DNA of 64,000 nt from Coriaria nepalensis (taxonomy: Eukaryota; Streptophyta; Magnoliopsida; Cucurbitales; Coriariaceae): positions 28,043,209 to 28,107,208 of the forward strand of contig CP114482.1 in NCBI GenBank assembly GCA_027186245.1, read 5' to 3'. Below, in pieces: positions 23,401-35,498 of the stretch (positions are counted from its first letter, which is position 1; the number at the start of each line of letters is the position of its first letter). The notes beneath the pieces are model-generated. The model ran no database searches, had not been told where the DNA came from, and worked only from the letters and a program-made list of their open reading frames with translations. Both the position numbers and the translations under genes were made by a program.

Positions 23401-26177
23401 TCATGAAAACTATCCATTGTTTAGCCTTGAAATCACGTCATTGAGTCTCTTCTAGAAATTAAATCATTTCAAAGCAATTCGAACGAAATCTATTTTCGTA
23501 CTTGAACCACGACTGTCGTGCATAATTTCCGTTACATCTTTTCATGGCAACTATGCGTTTGTATAGCCTTAAAATCATGTCATTGAGTCACTTTTAGTCA
23601 ATAAATCATTCAAAATCAATTCAAACGATTTCTATTTTCGCCTTTCAAACACGACTGTTGTGCAAAACGTGCAATTGATGTATTGAAGGCAATTATGCGT
23701 TTGTTTAGCCTTAAAATCATGTCATTGAGTCATCTCTAGTCATTAAATCAAGTAAAAGTAATTCGAAAGAATTCTATTTTTTGGCACTTCAAACACGACT
23801 TTCGTTCAGAACTTCCAATTCAAACATTGAGGACACTTATGAATTCTTTTAGCCTTAAAATCTTGTCATTGAGTCTCTTCTAGTCATCAAATCATTTGAA
23901 AGCAATTCGAACGAATTCTATTTTTGCTCTTTAAACGAGACTTTTGTGCATAACTTGCAATTGATATATTCATGAAAACTATCCATTGTTTAGCCTAGAA
24001 ATCACGTCATTGAGTCTCTTCTACAAATTAAATCATTTCAAAGAAATTCGAACGAAATCTATTTTCGTACTTGAACCACGACTGTCGTGCATAATTTCCG
24101 TTACATCTTTTCATGGCAACTATGCGTTTGTATAGCCTTAAAATCGTGTCATTGAGTCACTTTTAGTCAATAAATCATTCGAAATCAATTCAAACGATTT
24201 CTATTTTCGCCTTTCAAACACGACTGTTGTGCAAAACATGCAATTGATCTATTGAAGGCAATTATGCGTTTGTTTAGCCTTAAAATCATGTCATTGAGTC
24301 ATCTCTAGTCATTAAATCAATTAAAAGTAATTCGAAAGAATTCTATTTTTTGGCACTTCAAACACGACTTTCGTTCAGAACTTCCAATTCAACCATTGAG
24401 GAGAACTATGCATTCTTTTAGCCTTCAAATCATGTCATTGAGTCTCTTCTAGTCATCAAATCATTTGAAAGCAATTCGAACGAATTCTATTTTTGCTCTT
24501 TAAACGAGACTTTTGTGCATAACTTGCAATTGATATATTCATGAAAACTATCCATTGTTTAGCCTTGAAATCACGTCATTGAGTCTCTTCTAGAAATTAA
24601 ATCATTTCAAAGCAATTCGAACGAAATCTATTTTCGTACTTGAACCACGACTGTCGTGCATAATTTCCGTTACATCTTTTCATGGCAACTATGCGTTTCT
24701 ATAGCCTTAAAATCATGTCATTGAGTCACTTTTAGTCAATAAATCATTCGAAATCAATTCAAACGATTTCTATTTTCGCATTTCGAACACGACTTTTGTG
24801 CAAAACATGCAATTGATCTATTGAAGGCAATTATGCGTTTGTTTAGCCTTAAAATCATGTCATTGAGTCTTCTCTAGTCATTAAATTAATTAAAAGTAAT
24901 TCGAAAGAATTCTATTTTTGGGCACTTCAAACACGACTTTCGTTCAGAACTTCCAATTCAACCATTGAGGAGAACTATGCATTCTTTTAGCCTTAAAATC
25001 ATGTCATTGAGTCTCTTCTAGTCATCAAATAATTTGAAAGCAATTCGAATGAATTCTATTTTTACTCTTTAAACGAGACTTTTGTGCATAACTTGCAATA
25101 GATATATTCAAGCAAACTATCCATTGTTTAGCCTTGAAATCACGTCATTGACTCTCTTCTACAAATTAAATCATTTCAAAGCAATTCTAACGAAATCTAT
25201 TTTCGTACTTGAACCACGACTGTCGTGCATAATTTCCGTTACATCTTTTCATGGCAACTATGCGTTTGTATAGCCTTAAAATCATGTCATTGAGTCACTT
25301 TTAGTCAATAAATCATTCGAAATCAATTCAAACGATTTCTATTTTCGCCTTTCAAACACGACTGTTGTGCAAAACGTGCAATTGATGTATTGAAGGCAAT
25401 TATGCGTTTGTTTAGCCTTAAAATCATGTCATTGAGTCATCTCTAGTCATTAAATCAATTAAAAGTAATTCGAAAGAATTCTATTTTTGGGCACTTCAAA
25501 CACGACTTTCGTTCAGAACTTCCAATTCAACCATTGAGGAGAACTATGCATTCTTTTAGCCTTAAAATCATGTCATTGAGTCTCTTCTAGTCATCAAATA
25601 ATTTGAAAGCAATTCGAATGAATTCTATTTTTGCTCTTTAAACGAGACTTTTGTGCATAACTTGCAATAGATATATTCAAGCAAACTATCCATTGTTTAG
25701 CCTTGAAATCACGTCATTGACTCTCTTCTACAAATTAAATCATTTCAAAGCAATTCTAACGAAATCTATTTTCGTACTTGAACCACGACTGTTGTGCATA
25801 ATTTCCGTTACATCTTTTCATGGCAACTATACGTTTGTATAGCCTTAAAATCATGTCATTGAGTCACTTTTAGTCAATAAATCATTTGAAATCAATTCAA
25901 ACGATTTCTATTTTCGCATTTCAAACACGACTGTTGTGCAAAACATGCAATTGATCTATTGAAGGCAATTATGCGTTTGTTTAGCCTTAAAATCATGTCA
26001 TTGAGTCATCTCTAGTCATTAAATCAATTAAAAGTAATTCGGAAGAATTCTATTTTTTGGCATTTCAAACACGACTTTCGTTCAGAACTTCCAATTCAAA
26101 CATTGAGGACACTTATGCATTCTTTTAGCCTTAAAATCATGTCATTGAGTCTCTTCTAGTCATCAAATCATTTGAAA
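20488..26177 (+). repeat. Array I, right zone homogenised for B2
   Basis: All ten units starting from 20488 to 25609 carry B2 (TTTCCGTTACATCTTTTCATGG), and most carry A2 with TATTCATGAAAAC. Left of this zone B2 is a minority. At 26178-27316 the subtypes B1, B2, B1 alternate. The run indicates recent expansion of one variant. Within it, 22,041-23,312 corresponds to 23,748-25,019 with no difference at the diagnostic sites I compared. Confidence 0.82.
22041..25019 (+). repeat. 1707-bp offset tandem duplication, near identical
   Basis: The segment 22,041-23,312 recurs at 23,748-25,019, three HOR units apart. Rare variants shared at the 1707-bp offset are AAATCAAGTAAAAG, TTTAGCCTAGAAATC, AAAATCGTGTC, CGCCTTTCAAAC, TTAGCCTTCAAATC, GCGTTTCTATAGCC and CTATTTTTGGGCAC. 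On the left the match fails by about 21,990 (GCGATTGATC against GCAATTGATG). On the right it fails at 25,031 (AAATAATTTG against AAATCATTTG). Confidence 0.85.
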
Positions 26178-27740
26178 GCAATTCGAACGAATTCTATTTT
26201 TGCTCTTTAAACGAGACTTTTGTGCATAACTTGCAATTGATATATTCATGAAAACTATCCATTGTTTAGCCTTGAAATCACGTCATTGAGTCTCTTCTAG
26301 AAATTAAATCATTTCAAAGCAATTCGAACGAAATCTATTTTCGTACTTAAACCACGACTTTCGTGCATAATTTGCATTAGATATTTTGATGGCAACTATG
26401 CGTTTGTATAGCCTTAAAATCATGTCATTGAGTCACTTTTAGTCAATAAATCATTCGAAATCAATTCAAACTATTTCTATTTTCGCATTTCAAACACGAC
26501 TGTTGTGCAAAACATGCAATTGATCTATTGAAGGCAATTATGCGTTTGTTTAGCCTTAAAATCATGTCATTGAGTCATCTCTAGTCATTAAATCAATTAA
26601 AAGTAATTCGGAAGAATTCTATTTTTTGGCACTTCAAACACGACTTTCGTTCAGAACTTCCAATTCAAACATTGAGGACACTTATGCATTCTTTTAGCCT
26701 TAAAATCATGTCATTGAGTCTCTTCTAGTCATCAAATCATTTGAAAGCAATTCGAACGAATTCTATTTTTGCTCTTTAAACGAGACTTTTGTGCCTAACT
26801 TGCAATAGATATATTCAAGCAAACTATCCATTGTTTAGCCTTGAAATCACGTCATTGAGTCTCTTCTAGAAATTAAATCATTTCAAAGCAATTCGAACGA
26901 AATCTATTTTCATACTTGAACCACGACTGTCGTGCATAATTTCCGTTACATCTTTTCATGGCAACTATACGTTTGTATAGCCTTAAAATCATGTCATTGA
27001 GTCACTTTTAGTCAATAAATCATTTGAAATCAATTCAAACGATTTCTATTTTCGCATTTCAAACACGACTGTTGTGCAAAACATGCAATTGATCTATTGA
27101 AGGCAATTATGCGTTTGTTTAGCCTTAAAATCTTGTCATTGAGTCATCTCTAGTCATTAAATCAATTAAAAGTAATTCGGAAGAATTCTATTTTTTGGCA
27201 TTTCAAACACGACTTTCGTTCAGAACTTCCAATTCAAACATTGAGGACACTTATGCATTCTTTTAGCCTTAAAATCATGTTATTGAGTCTCTTCTAGTCA
27301 TCAAATCATTTGAAAGCAATTCGAACGAATTCTATTTTTGCTCTTTAAACGAGACTTTTGTGCATAACTTGCAATTGATATATTCATGAAAACTATCCAT
27401 TGTTTAGCCTTGAAATCACGTCATTGAGTCTCTTCTAGAAATTAAATCATTTCAAAGCAATTCGAACGAAATCTATTTTCGTACTTAAACCACGACTTTC
27501 GTGCATAATTTGCATTAGATATTTTGATGGCAACTATGCGTTTGTATAGCCTTAAAATCATGTCATTGAGTTACTTTTAGTCAATAAATCATTCGAAATC
27601 AATTCAAACAATTTCTATTTTCGCATTTCAAACACGACTGTTGTGCAAAACATGCAATTGATCTATTGAAGGCAATTATGCGTTTGTTTAGCCTTAAAAT
27701 CATGTCATTGAGTCATCTCTAGTCATTAAATCAATTAAAA

Positions 27741-27930
27741 GTAATTCGGAAGAATTCTATTTTTTGGCACTTCAAACACGACTTTCGTTCAGAACTTCCA
27801 ATTCGGCCTTTAAACATGACTTTCGTGCATAACTTGTAGTCGATCTATTGAAGGCAACAATGCATTTGTTTAGCCTTAAAGTCATGTCAATGAGTCTCTT
27901 CTAGTCGTTTAATAATTCTAACTTAAGTCG
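27741..27930 (+). repeat. 190-bp hybrid D/E monomer at the array I/II junction
   Basis: Monomer D starts normally at 27741 and continues to position 64 (CAGAACTTCCAATTC, ending 27804). The next bases are GGCCTTTAAACATGAC of monomer E, which runs to 27930, and F begins at 27931. D and E share only AATTC (27800-27804) here. In D this is positions 60-64 and in E it is positions 6-10, so the join is out of register by roughly 50 bp. The hybrid therefore contains two versions of the AAACAYGACTTTCGT segment. Array I continues unbroken to its left and array II unbroken to its right. Confidence 0.95.
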
Positions 27931-30900
27931 AACGAATTCTATTTTCGCCCTTCAAACACGATTTTCTTACATAACTTGCAATTAATCTATTGAAGACAAC
28001 AATGCATTATTTTAGCCTTAAAAAGCATATCGTTCAGTCTTTTCATATCATTAAATTGTTTGGAAGCACTTCGAACCAATTCTATTTTTGCATTCAAGAC
28101 ACGACTTTCATGCATAACTTGCAATTGATCTATTGAAGGCAACAATCCATTTTTTTAGCCTTAAAGTCATATTATTGCATCTCTTTTACTCATTAAATTT
28201 TTCTAAATTACTTCGAACAAACTTCGGCCTTTAAACATGACTTTCGTGTGTAACTTGTAGTTGATCTATTGGAGGCAACCATGCATTTGTTTAGCCTTAA
28301 AGTCATGTCAATGAGTCTCTTCTAGTCGTTAAATCATTCTAAATTAAGTCGAACGAATTCTATTTTCGCCCTTCAAACATGATTTTCTTACATAACTTGC
28401 AATTAATCTATTGAAGACAACAATGCATTATTTTAGCCTTAAAAAGCATATCATTCAGTCTTTTCATATCATTAAATTGTTTGGAAGCACTTCGAACAAA
28501 TTCTATTTGTGCATTTAAGACACGACTTTCATACACAACTTGCAACAGATGTATTGACTGCAACTATGCATTTTTTTAGCCTTAAAGTCGTATTTTTGCG
28601 TCTCGTTTAGTCAGTAAATCGTTCTAAATCACTTCGAATGAAATTCAGCCTTTAAACATGACTTTCGTGCATAACTTGCAGTCGATCTATTGAAGGCAAC
28701 AATGCATTTGTTTAGCCTTAAAGTCATGTCAATGAGTCTCTTCTAGTCGTTTAATAATTCTAAATTAAGTCGAACGAATTCCATTTTCGCCCTTCGAACA
28801 TAATTTTCTTACATAACTTGCAATTAATCTATTGAAGACAACAATGCATTATTTTTGCCATAAAAAGCATATCATTCAATCTTTTCATATTATTAAATTG
28901 TTGGGAAGCACTTCGAACCAATTCTATTTGTGCATTTAAGACACGACTTTCATACATAACTTGCAACAGATGTATTGAAGGCAACTATGCATTTTTTTAG
29001 CCTTAAAGTCATACATTTGCGTCTCGTTTAGTCAGTAAATCGTTCTAAATCACTTCGAATGAAATTCAGCCTTTAAACATGACTTTCGTGCATAACTTGT
29101 AGTTGATCTATTGAAGGCAACAATGCATTTGTTTTGCCTTAAAGTCATGTCAATGAGTCTCTTCTAGTCTTTAAATCATTCTAAATTAAGTCGAATGAAT
29201 TCTATTTTCGCCGTTCAAACATGATTTTCTTACATAACTTGCAATTAATCTATTGAAGACAACAATGCATTATTTTAGCACTAAAAAGCATATCATTTAG
29301 TCTTTTCATATCATTAAATTGTTTGGAAGCACTTCAACCCAATTCTATTTGTGCATTTAAGACACGACTTTCATACATAACTTGCAACAGATGTATTGAA
29401 CGCAACTATGCATTTTTTTAGCCTTAAAATCGTATTATTGTGTCTCTTTTAGTCATTAAATTTTCCTAAATCACTTCGAACGAAATTCGGCCTTTAAACA
29501 TGACTTTTGTGCACAACTTCCAGTTGATCTATTGAAGGCAGCAATGCATTTGTGTAGCCTTAAAGTCATGTCACTCAGTCTTTTCTAGTCGTTAAATCAT
29601 TCTAAATTAAGTCGAATGAATTCTATTTTTGCCGTTCAAACATGATTTTCTTACATAACTTGCAATTAATCTATTGAAGACAACAATGCATTATTTTAGC
29701 CATAAAAAGCATATCATTCAGTCTTTTCATATCATTAAATTGTTTGGAAGCACTTCGAACCAATTCTATTTTTGCATTTAAGACACGACTTTTGTACATA
29801 ACTTCCAAATGATCTATTGAAGGCAACTATGCATTTTTTTAGCCTTAAAGTCATATATTTGCGTCTCGTTTAGTCAGTAAATCGTTCTAAATCACTTCGA
29901 ATGAAATTCAGCCTTTAAACATGACTTTCGTGCATAACTTACAGTTGATCTATTGAAGGCAACAATGCATTTGTTTAGGCTTATAGTCATGTCAATGAGT
30001 CTCTTCTAGTCTTTAAATCATTCTAAATTAAGTCGAACGAATTGTATTTCCGCCGTTCAAACATGATTTTCTTACATAACTTGCAATTATTCTATTGAAG
30101 ACAACAATGCATTATTTTAGCCATAAAAAGCATATCATTCTGTCTTTTCATATCATTAAATTGTTTGGAAGCACTTCGAACCAATTCTATTTGTGCATTT
30201 GCGACACGACTTTCATGCATAACTTGCAAATGATCTATTGAAGGCAACTATCCATTTTTTTAGCCTTAAAGTCATATTATTGCACCTCTTTTAGTCATTA
30301 AATTTTTCTAAGTCACTTCGAACAAAATTCGGCCTTTAAACATGACTTTCGTGCATAACTTGCAGTTGATCAATTGAAGGCAACAATGCATTTGTTTAGC
30401 CTTAAAGTCATGTCAACGAGTGTCTTCTAGTCGTTAAATCATTCTAAATTAAGTCGAACGAATTCTATTTTCGCCCTTCAAACAAGATTTTCTAACATAA
30501 CTTGCAATTAATCTATTGAAAACAACAATGCATTATTTTAGCCATAAAAAGCATATCATTCAGTCTTTTCATATGATTAAATTGTTTGGAAGCACTTCGA
30601 ACCAATTCTATTTTTGCATTGAAGACATGACTTTCATGCATAACTTGCAATTGATCTATTGAAGGCAACTATGCATTTTTTTAGCATTAAAGTCGTATTT
30701 TTGCGTCTCTTTTAGTCAGTAAATCATTCTAAATCACTTCGAATGAAATTCAACCTTTAAACATGACTTTCGTGCATAACTTGCAGTTGATCAATTGAAG
30801 GCAACAATGCATTTGTTTAGCCTTAAAGTCATGTTAACGAGTCTCTTCTAGTTGTTAAATCATTCTAAATTAAGTCGAATGAATTCTATTTTCGCCCTTC

Positions 30901-32846
30901 AAACATGATTTTTTTACATAACTTACAATTAATCTTTTGAAGACAACAATGCATTATTTTAGCCATAAAAAGCATATCATTCACTCTTTTCATATCACTA
31001 AATTGTTTGGAAGCACTTCGAACCAATTCTATTTCTGCATTTAAGACACGACTTTCATCCATAACTTGCAAATGATCTATTGAAGGCAACTATGCATTTT
31101 TTTAGCCTTAAAGTCAAATTTTTGCGTCTCTTTTAGTCAGTAAATCGTTCTAAATCACTTCGAATGAAATTCAACCTTTAAACATGACTTTCATGCATAA
31201 CTTGCAGTTGATCTATTGAAGGCAACAATGCATTTGTTTTGCGTTAAAGTCATGTCAATGAGTCTCTTCTAGTCTTTAAATCATTCTAAATTAAGTCGAA
31301 CGAATTCTATTTTCGCCGTTCAAACATGATTTTCTTACATAACTTGCAATTAATCTATTGAAGACAACAATGCATTATTTTAACCATAAAAAGCATATCA
31401 TTCTGTCTTTTCATATCATTAAATTGTTTGGAAGCACTTCGAACCAATTCTATTTGTGCATTTAAGACACGACTTTCATACATAACTTGCAAATGATCTA
31501 TTGAAGGCAACTATGCATTTTTTGAGCGTTAAAGTCATATATTTGCGTGTCGTTTAGTCAGTAAATCGTTCTAAATCACTTCGAATGAAATTCAGCCTTT
31601 AAACATGACTTTCGTGCATAACTTGCAGTCGATCTATTGAAGGCAACAATGCATTTGTTTAGCCTTAAAGTCATGTCAATGAGTCTCTTCTAGTCGTTTA
31701 ATAATTCTAAATTAAGTCGAACGAATTCTATTTTCGCCCTTCAAACATGATTTTCTTAAATAACTTGCAATTAATCTATTGAAGACAACAATGCATTATT
31801 TTAGCCATAAAAAGCATATCATTCAGTCTTTTCATATCATTAAATTGTTTGGAAGCACTTCGAACCAATTCTATTTCTGCATTTAAGACACGACTTTCAT
31901 CCATAACTTGCAAATGATCTATTGAAGGCAACAATCCATTTTTTTAGCCTTAAAGTCATATTATTGCATCTCTTTTAGTCATTAAATTTTTCTAAATTAC
32001 TTCGAACAAAATTCGGCCTTTAAACATGACTTTCGTGCGTAACTTGCAGTTGATCTATTGAAGGCAACCATGCATTTGTTTAGCCTTAAAGTCATGTCAA
32101 TGAGTCTCTTCTAGTCGTCCAATCATTCTAAATTAAGTCGAACGAATTCTATTTTCGCCCTTCAAATATGATTTTCTTACATAACTTGCAATTAATCTAT
32201 TGAAGACAAAAATGCATTATTTTAGCCTTAAAAAGCATATCATTCAGTCTTTTCATATCATTAAATTGTTTGGAAGCACTTCGAACCAATTCTATTTGTG
32301 CATTTAAGACACGACTTTCATAAATAACTTGCAACAGATGTATTGAATGCAACTATGCATTTTTTTAGCCTTAAAGTCGTATTATTGCGTGTCGTTTAGT
32401 CAGTAAATCGTTCTAAATCACTTCGAATGAAATTCAGCCTTTAACCATGACTTTCGTGCATAACTTGCAGTCGATCTATTGAAGGCAACAATGCATTTGT
32501 TTAGCCTTAAAGTCATGTCAATGAGTCTCTTCTAGTCGTTTAATAATTCTAAATTAAGTCGAACGAATTCTATTTTCGCCCTTCAAACATGATTTTCTTA
32601 CATAACATGCAATTAATCTATTGAACACAACAATGCATTCTTTTAGCCTTAAAAACCATATCATTCAGTCTTTTCATATCATTAAATTGTTTGGAAGCAC
32701 TATGAACCAATTCTATTTGTGCATTTAAGACACGACTTTCATACATAACTTGCAACAGATGTATTGAATGCAACTATGCATTTTTTTAGCCTTAAAGTCG
32801 TATTATTGCGTCTCTTTTACTCATTAAATTTTTCTAAATCACTTCG

Positions 32847-33124
32847 AACGAAATTCGGCCTTTAAACATGACTTTTGTGCAGAACTTCCTGTTGATCTAT
32901 TGAAGGCAGCAATGCATTTGTGAAGCCTTAAAGTCATGTCACTCAGTCTTTTCTAGTCGTTAAATCATTCTAAATTAATTTGAATGAATTCTATTTTTGC
33001 CCTTCAAACATGATTTTCTTACATAACTTGCAAATGATCTATTGAAGGCAACTATGCATTTTTTGAGCCTGAAAGTCATATATTTGCGTGCCGTTTAGTC
33101 AGTAAATCGTTCTAAATCACTTCG
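32847..33124 (+). repeat. Two-monomer unit E-F/G (278 bp)
   Basis: Monomer E is followed by a hybrid that begins as F (CCTTCAAACATGATTTTCTT) and switches to G in ACATAACTTGCAAATGATC, giving GGCAACTATGC and the G ending. One monomer (143 bp) is missing. The switch lies in the ACATAACTTGCAA stretch common to F and G. Confidence 0.92.
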
Positions 33125-33965
33125 AATGAAATTCAGCCTTTAAACATGACTTTCGTGCATAACTTGCTGTCGATCTATTAAAGGCAACAATGCATTTGTT
33201 TAGCCTAAAAGTCATATTATTGCGTCTCTTCTAGTCGTTTAATAATTCTAAATTAAGTCGAACGAATTCTATTTTCGCCCTTCAAACATGATTTTCTTAC
33301 ATAACTTGCAATTAATCTATTGAAGACAACAATGCATTATTTTAGCCTTAAAAAGCATATCATTCAGTCTTTTCATATCATTAAATTGTTTGGAAGCACT
33401 TCGAACCAATTCTATTTTTGCATTCAAGACACGACTTTCATGCATAACTTGCAATTGATCTATTGAAAGCAACAATCCAATTTTTTAGCCTTAAAGTCAT
33501 ATTATTGCATCTCCTTTAGTCATTAAATTTTTCTAAATTACTTCGAACACAATTCGGTCTTTAAACATGACTTTCGTGCGTAACTTGCAGTTGATCTATT
33601 GAAAGCAACCATGCATTTGTTTAGCCTTAAAGTCATGTCAATGAGTCTCTTCTAGTCGTTAAATCATTCTAAATTAAGTCAAACGAATTCTATTTTCGCC
33701 CTTCAAACGTGATTTTCTAACATAACTTGCAATTAATCTATTGAAAACAACAATGCAATATTTTAGCCATAAAAAGCATATCATTCAGTCTTTTCATATC
33801 ATTAAATTGTTTGGAAGCTATTCGAACCAATTCTATTTTTGCATTTAAGACACGACTTTCGTGCATAACTTGCAACTGATCTACTGAAGGCAACTATCCA
33901 CTTTTTTAGCCTTAAAGTCATATTATTGCATCTCTTTTAGTCATTAATTTTTCTAAATCACTTTG

Positions 33966-34242
33966 AACGAAATTCGACCTTTAAACATGACTTTCGTGCA
34001 TAACTTGCGGTTGATCTATTGAAGGAAACAATGCATTTGTTTAGCCTTAAAGTCATGTCAATGAGTCTATTCTAGTCGTTAAATCATTCTAAATTAAGTC
34101 GAACGAATTCTATTTTTGCCCTTCAAACATGATTTTCTTACATAACTTGCAATTGATCTATTGAAGGCAACTATCCATTTTTTTAGCCTTAAAGTCATAT
34201 CATTGCATCTCTTTTAGTCATTAATTTTTCTAAATCACTTCG
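33966..34242 (+). repeat. Two-monomer unit E-F/G (277 bp)
   Basis: This is a second E plus F/G hybrid unit. F sequence to CTTACATAACTTGCAATT passes to G at GATCTATTGAAGGCAACTATCC. It lies 1119 bp after the first dimer, with two trimers between, and the trimers that follow each dimer share rare variants. Confidence 0.92.
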
Positions 34243-34632
34243 AATGAAATTCGACCTTTAAACATGACTTTCGTGCATAACTTGCAGGTGATCTATTGAA
34301 GGCAACAATGCATTTGTTTAGCCTTAATGTCATGTCAATGAGTCTATTCTAGTCGTTAAATCATTCTAAATTAAGTCGAACGAATTCTATTTTCGCCCTT
34401 CAAACATGATTTTCTTACATAACTTGCAATTAATCTATTGAAGACAACAATGCATTATTTTAGCCTTAAAAAGCATATCATTCAGTCTTTTCATATCATT
34501 AAATTGTTTGGAAGCACTTCGAACCAATTCTATTTTTGCATTCAAGACACGACTTTCATTCATAACTTGCAATTGATCTATTGAAGGCAACAATCCAATT
34601 TTTTAGCCTTAAAGTCATATTATTGCATCTCC

Positions 34633-35498
34633 TTTAGTCATTAAATTTTTCTAAATTACTTCGAACAAAATTCGGTCTTTAAACATGACTTTCGTGCGTA
34701 ACTTGCAGTTGATCTATTGAAAGTAACCATGCATTTGTTTAGCCTTAAAGTCATGTCAATGAGTCTCTTCTAGTCGTTAAATCATTCTAAATTAAGTCAA
34801 ACGAATTCTATTTTCGCCCTTCAAACGTGATTTTCTAACATAACTTGCAATTAATCTATTGAAGACAATAATGCATTGTTTTAGCCATAAAAAGCATATC
34901 ATTCAGTCCTTTCATATCATTAAATTGTTTGGAAGCACTTCGAACCAATTCTATTTTTGCATTTGCGACACGACTTTCATACATAACTTGCTACTGTTCT
35001 ATTGAAGGCAACTATGCATTTTTTTAGCCTTAAAGTTATATTACTGCGTTTGTTTTAGTCATTAAATTTTTCTAAATTACTTCGAACAAAATTCGGTCTT
35101 TAAACATGACTTTCGTGCGTAACTTGCAGTTGATCTATTGAAAGTAACCATGCATTTGTTTAGCCTTAAAGTCATGTCAATGAGTCTCTTCTAGTCGTTA
35201 AATCATTCTAAATTAAGTCAAACGAATTCTATTTTCGCCCTTCAAACGTGATTTTCTAACATAACTTGCAATTAATCTATTGAAGACAATAATGCATTGT
35301 TTTAGCCATAAAAAGCATATCATTCAGTCCTTTCATATCATTAAATTGTTTGGAAGCACTTCGAACCAATTCTATTTTTGCATTTGCGACACGACTTTCA
35401 TACATAACTTGCTACTGTTCTATTGAAGGCAACTATGCATTTTTTTAGCCTTAAAGTTATATTACTGCGTTTGTTTTAGTCATTAAATTTTTCTAAAT
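34633..35498 (+). repeat. Perfect 445-bp identity at one-unit offset
   Basis: I compared 34,633-35,077 with 35,054-35,498 base by base and found no difference at the 421-bp offset. Rare shared features are GAAAGTAACCATGC, AAACGTGATTTTCTAAC, CATTCAGTCCTTTC, CTTGCTACTGTTCTATTG and TTACTGCGTTTG. Flanking mismatches define the ends: 34,632 against 35,053 on the left and 35,078 against 35,499 on the right. This is a very recent duplication of a single unit, or an assembly duplication. Confidence 0.93.

Larger units (their letters stand above)
1..27804 (+). repeat. Satellite array I: four-monomer HOR of 569 bp (A-B-C-D)
   Basis: This is an uninterrupted tandem array of an AT-rich satellite. The A monomer (beginning GCAATTCGAACGAATT) recurs at 2, 571, 1140, 1709, 2278, 2780, 3282, 3851, 4706, 5275, 5700, 6269, 6838, 7406, 7974, 8543, 9112, 9681, 10250 and on to 27316. 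From 8543 to 17647 every step is exactly 569 bp, and the same holds from 19919 to 27316. Each 569-bp unit holds four alignable monomers of 141, 143, 141 and 144 bp that differ clearly from one another, while units resemble each other closely: the definition of a higher-order repeat. All copies point the same way. I see no transposon, inversion or unique DNA. Short open frames exist but are satellite by-products. A centromeric or heterochromatic location is inferred from organisation only; the family is not one I recognise. Confidence 0.97.

Noticed and set aside
30886..31089. Minus-strand open frames (30886-31089, 43929-44114, 44771-44974, 59078-59281, 59478-59663)
   Set aside because: All are antisense to the F and G monomers in the same phase, and neighbouring units are interrupted. 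The last two lie in the indel-rich tail, where reading frame is unreliable.
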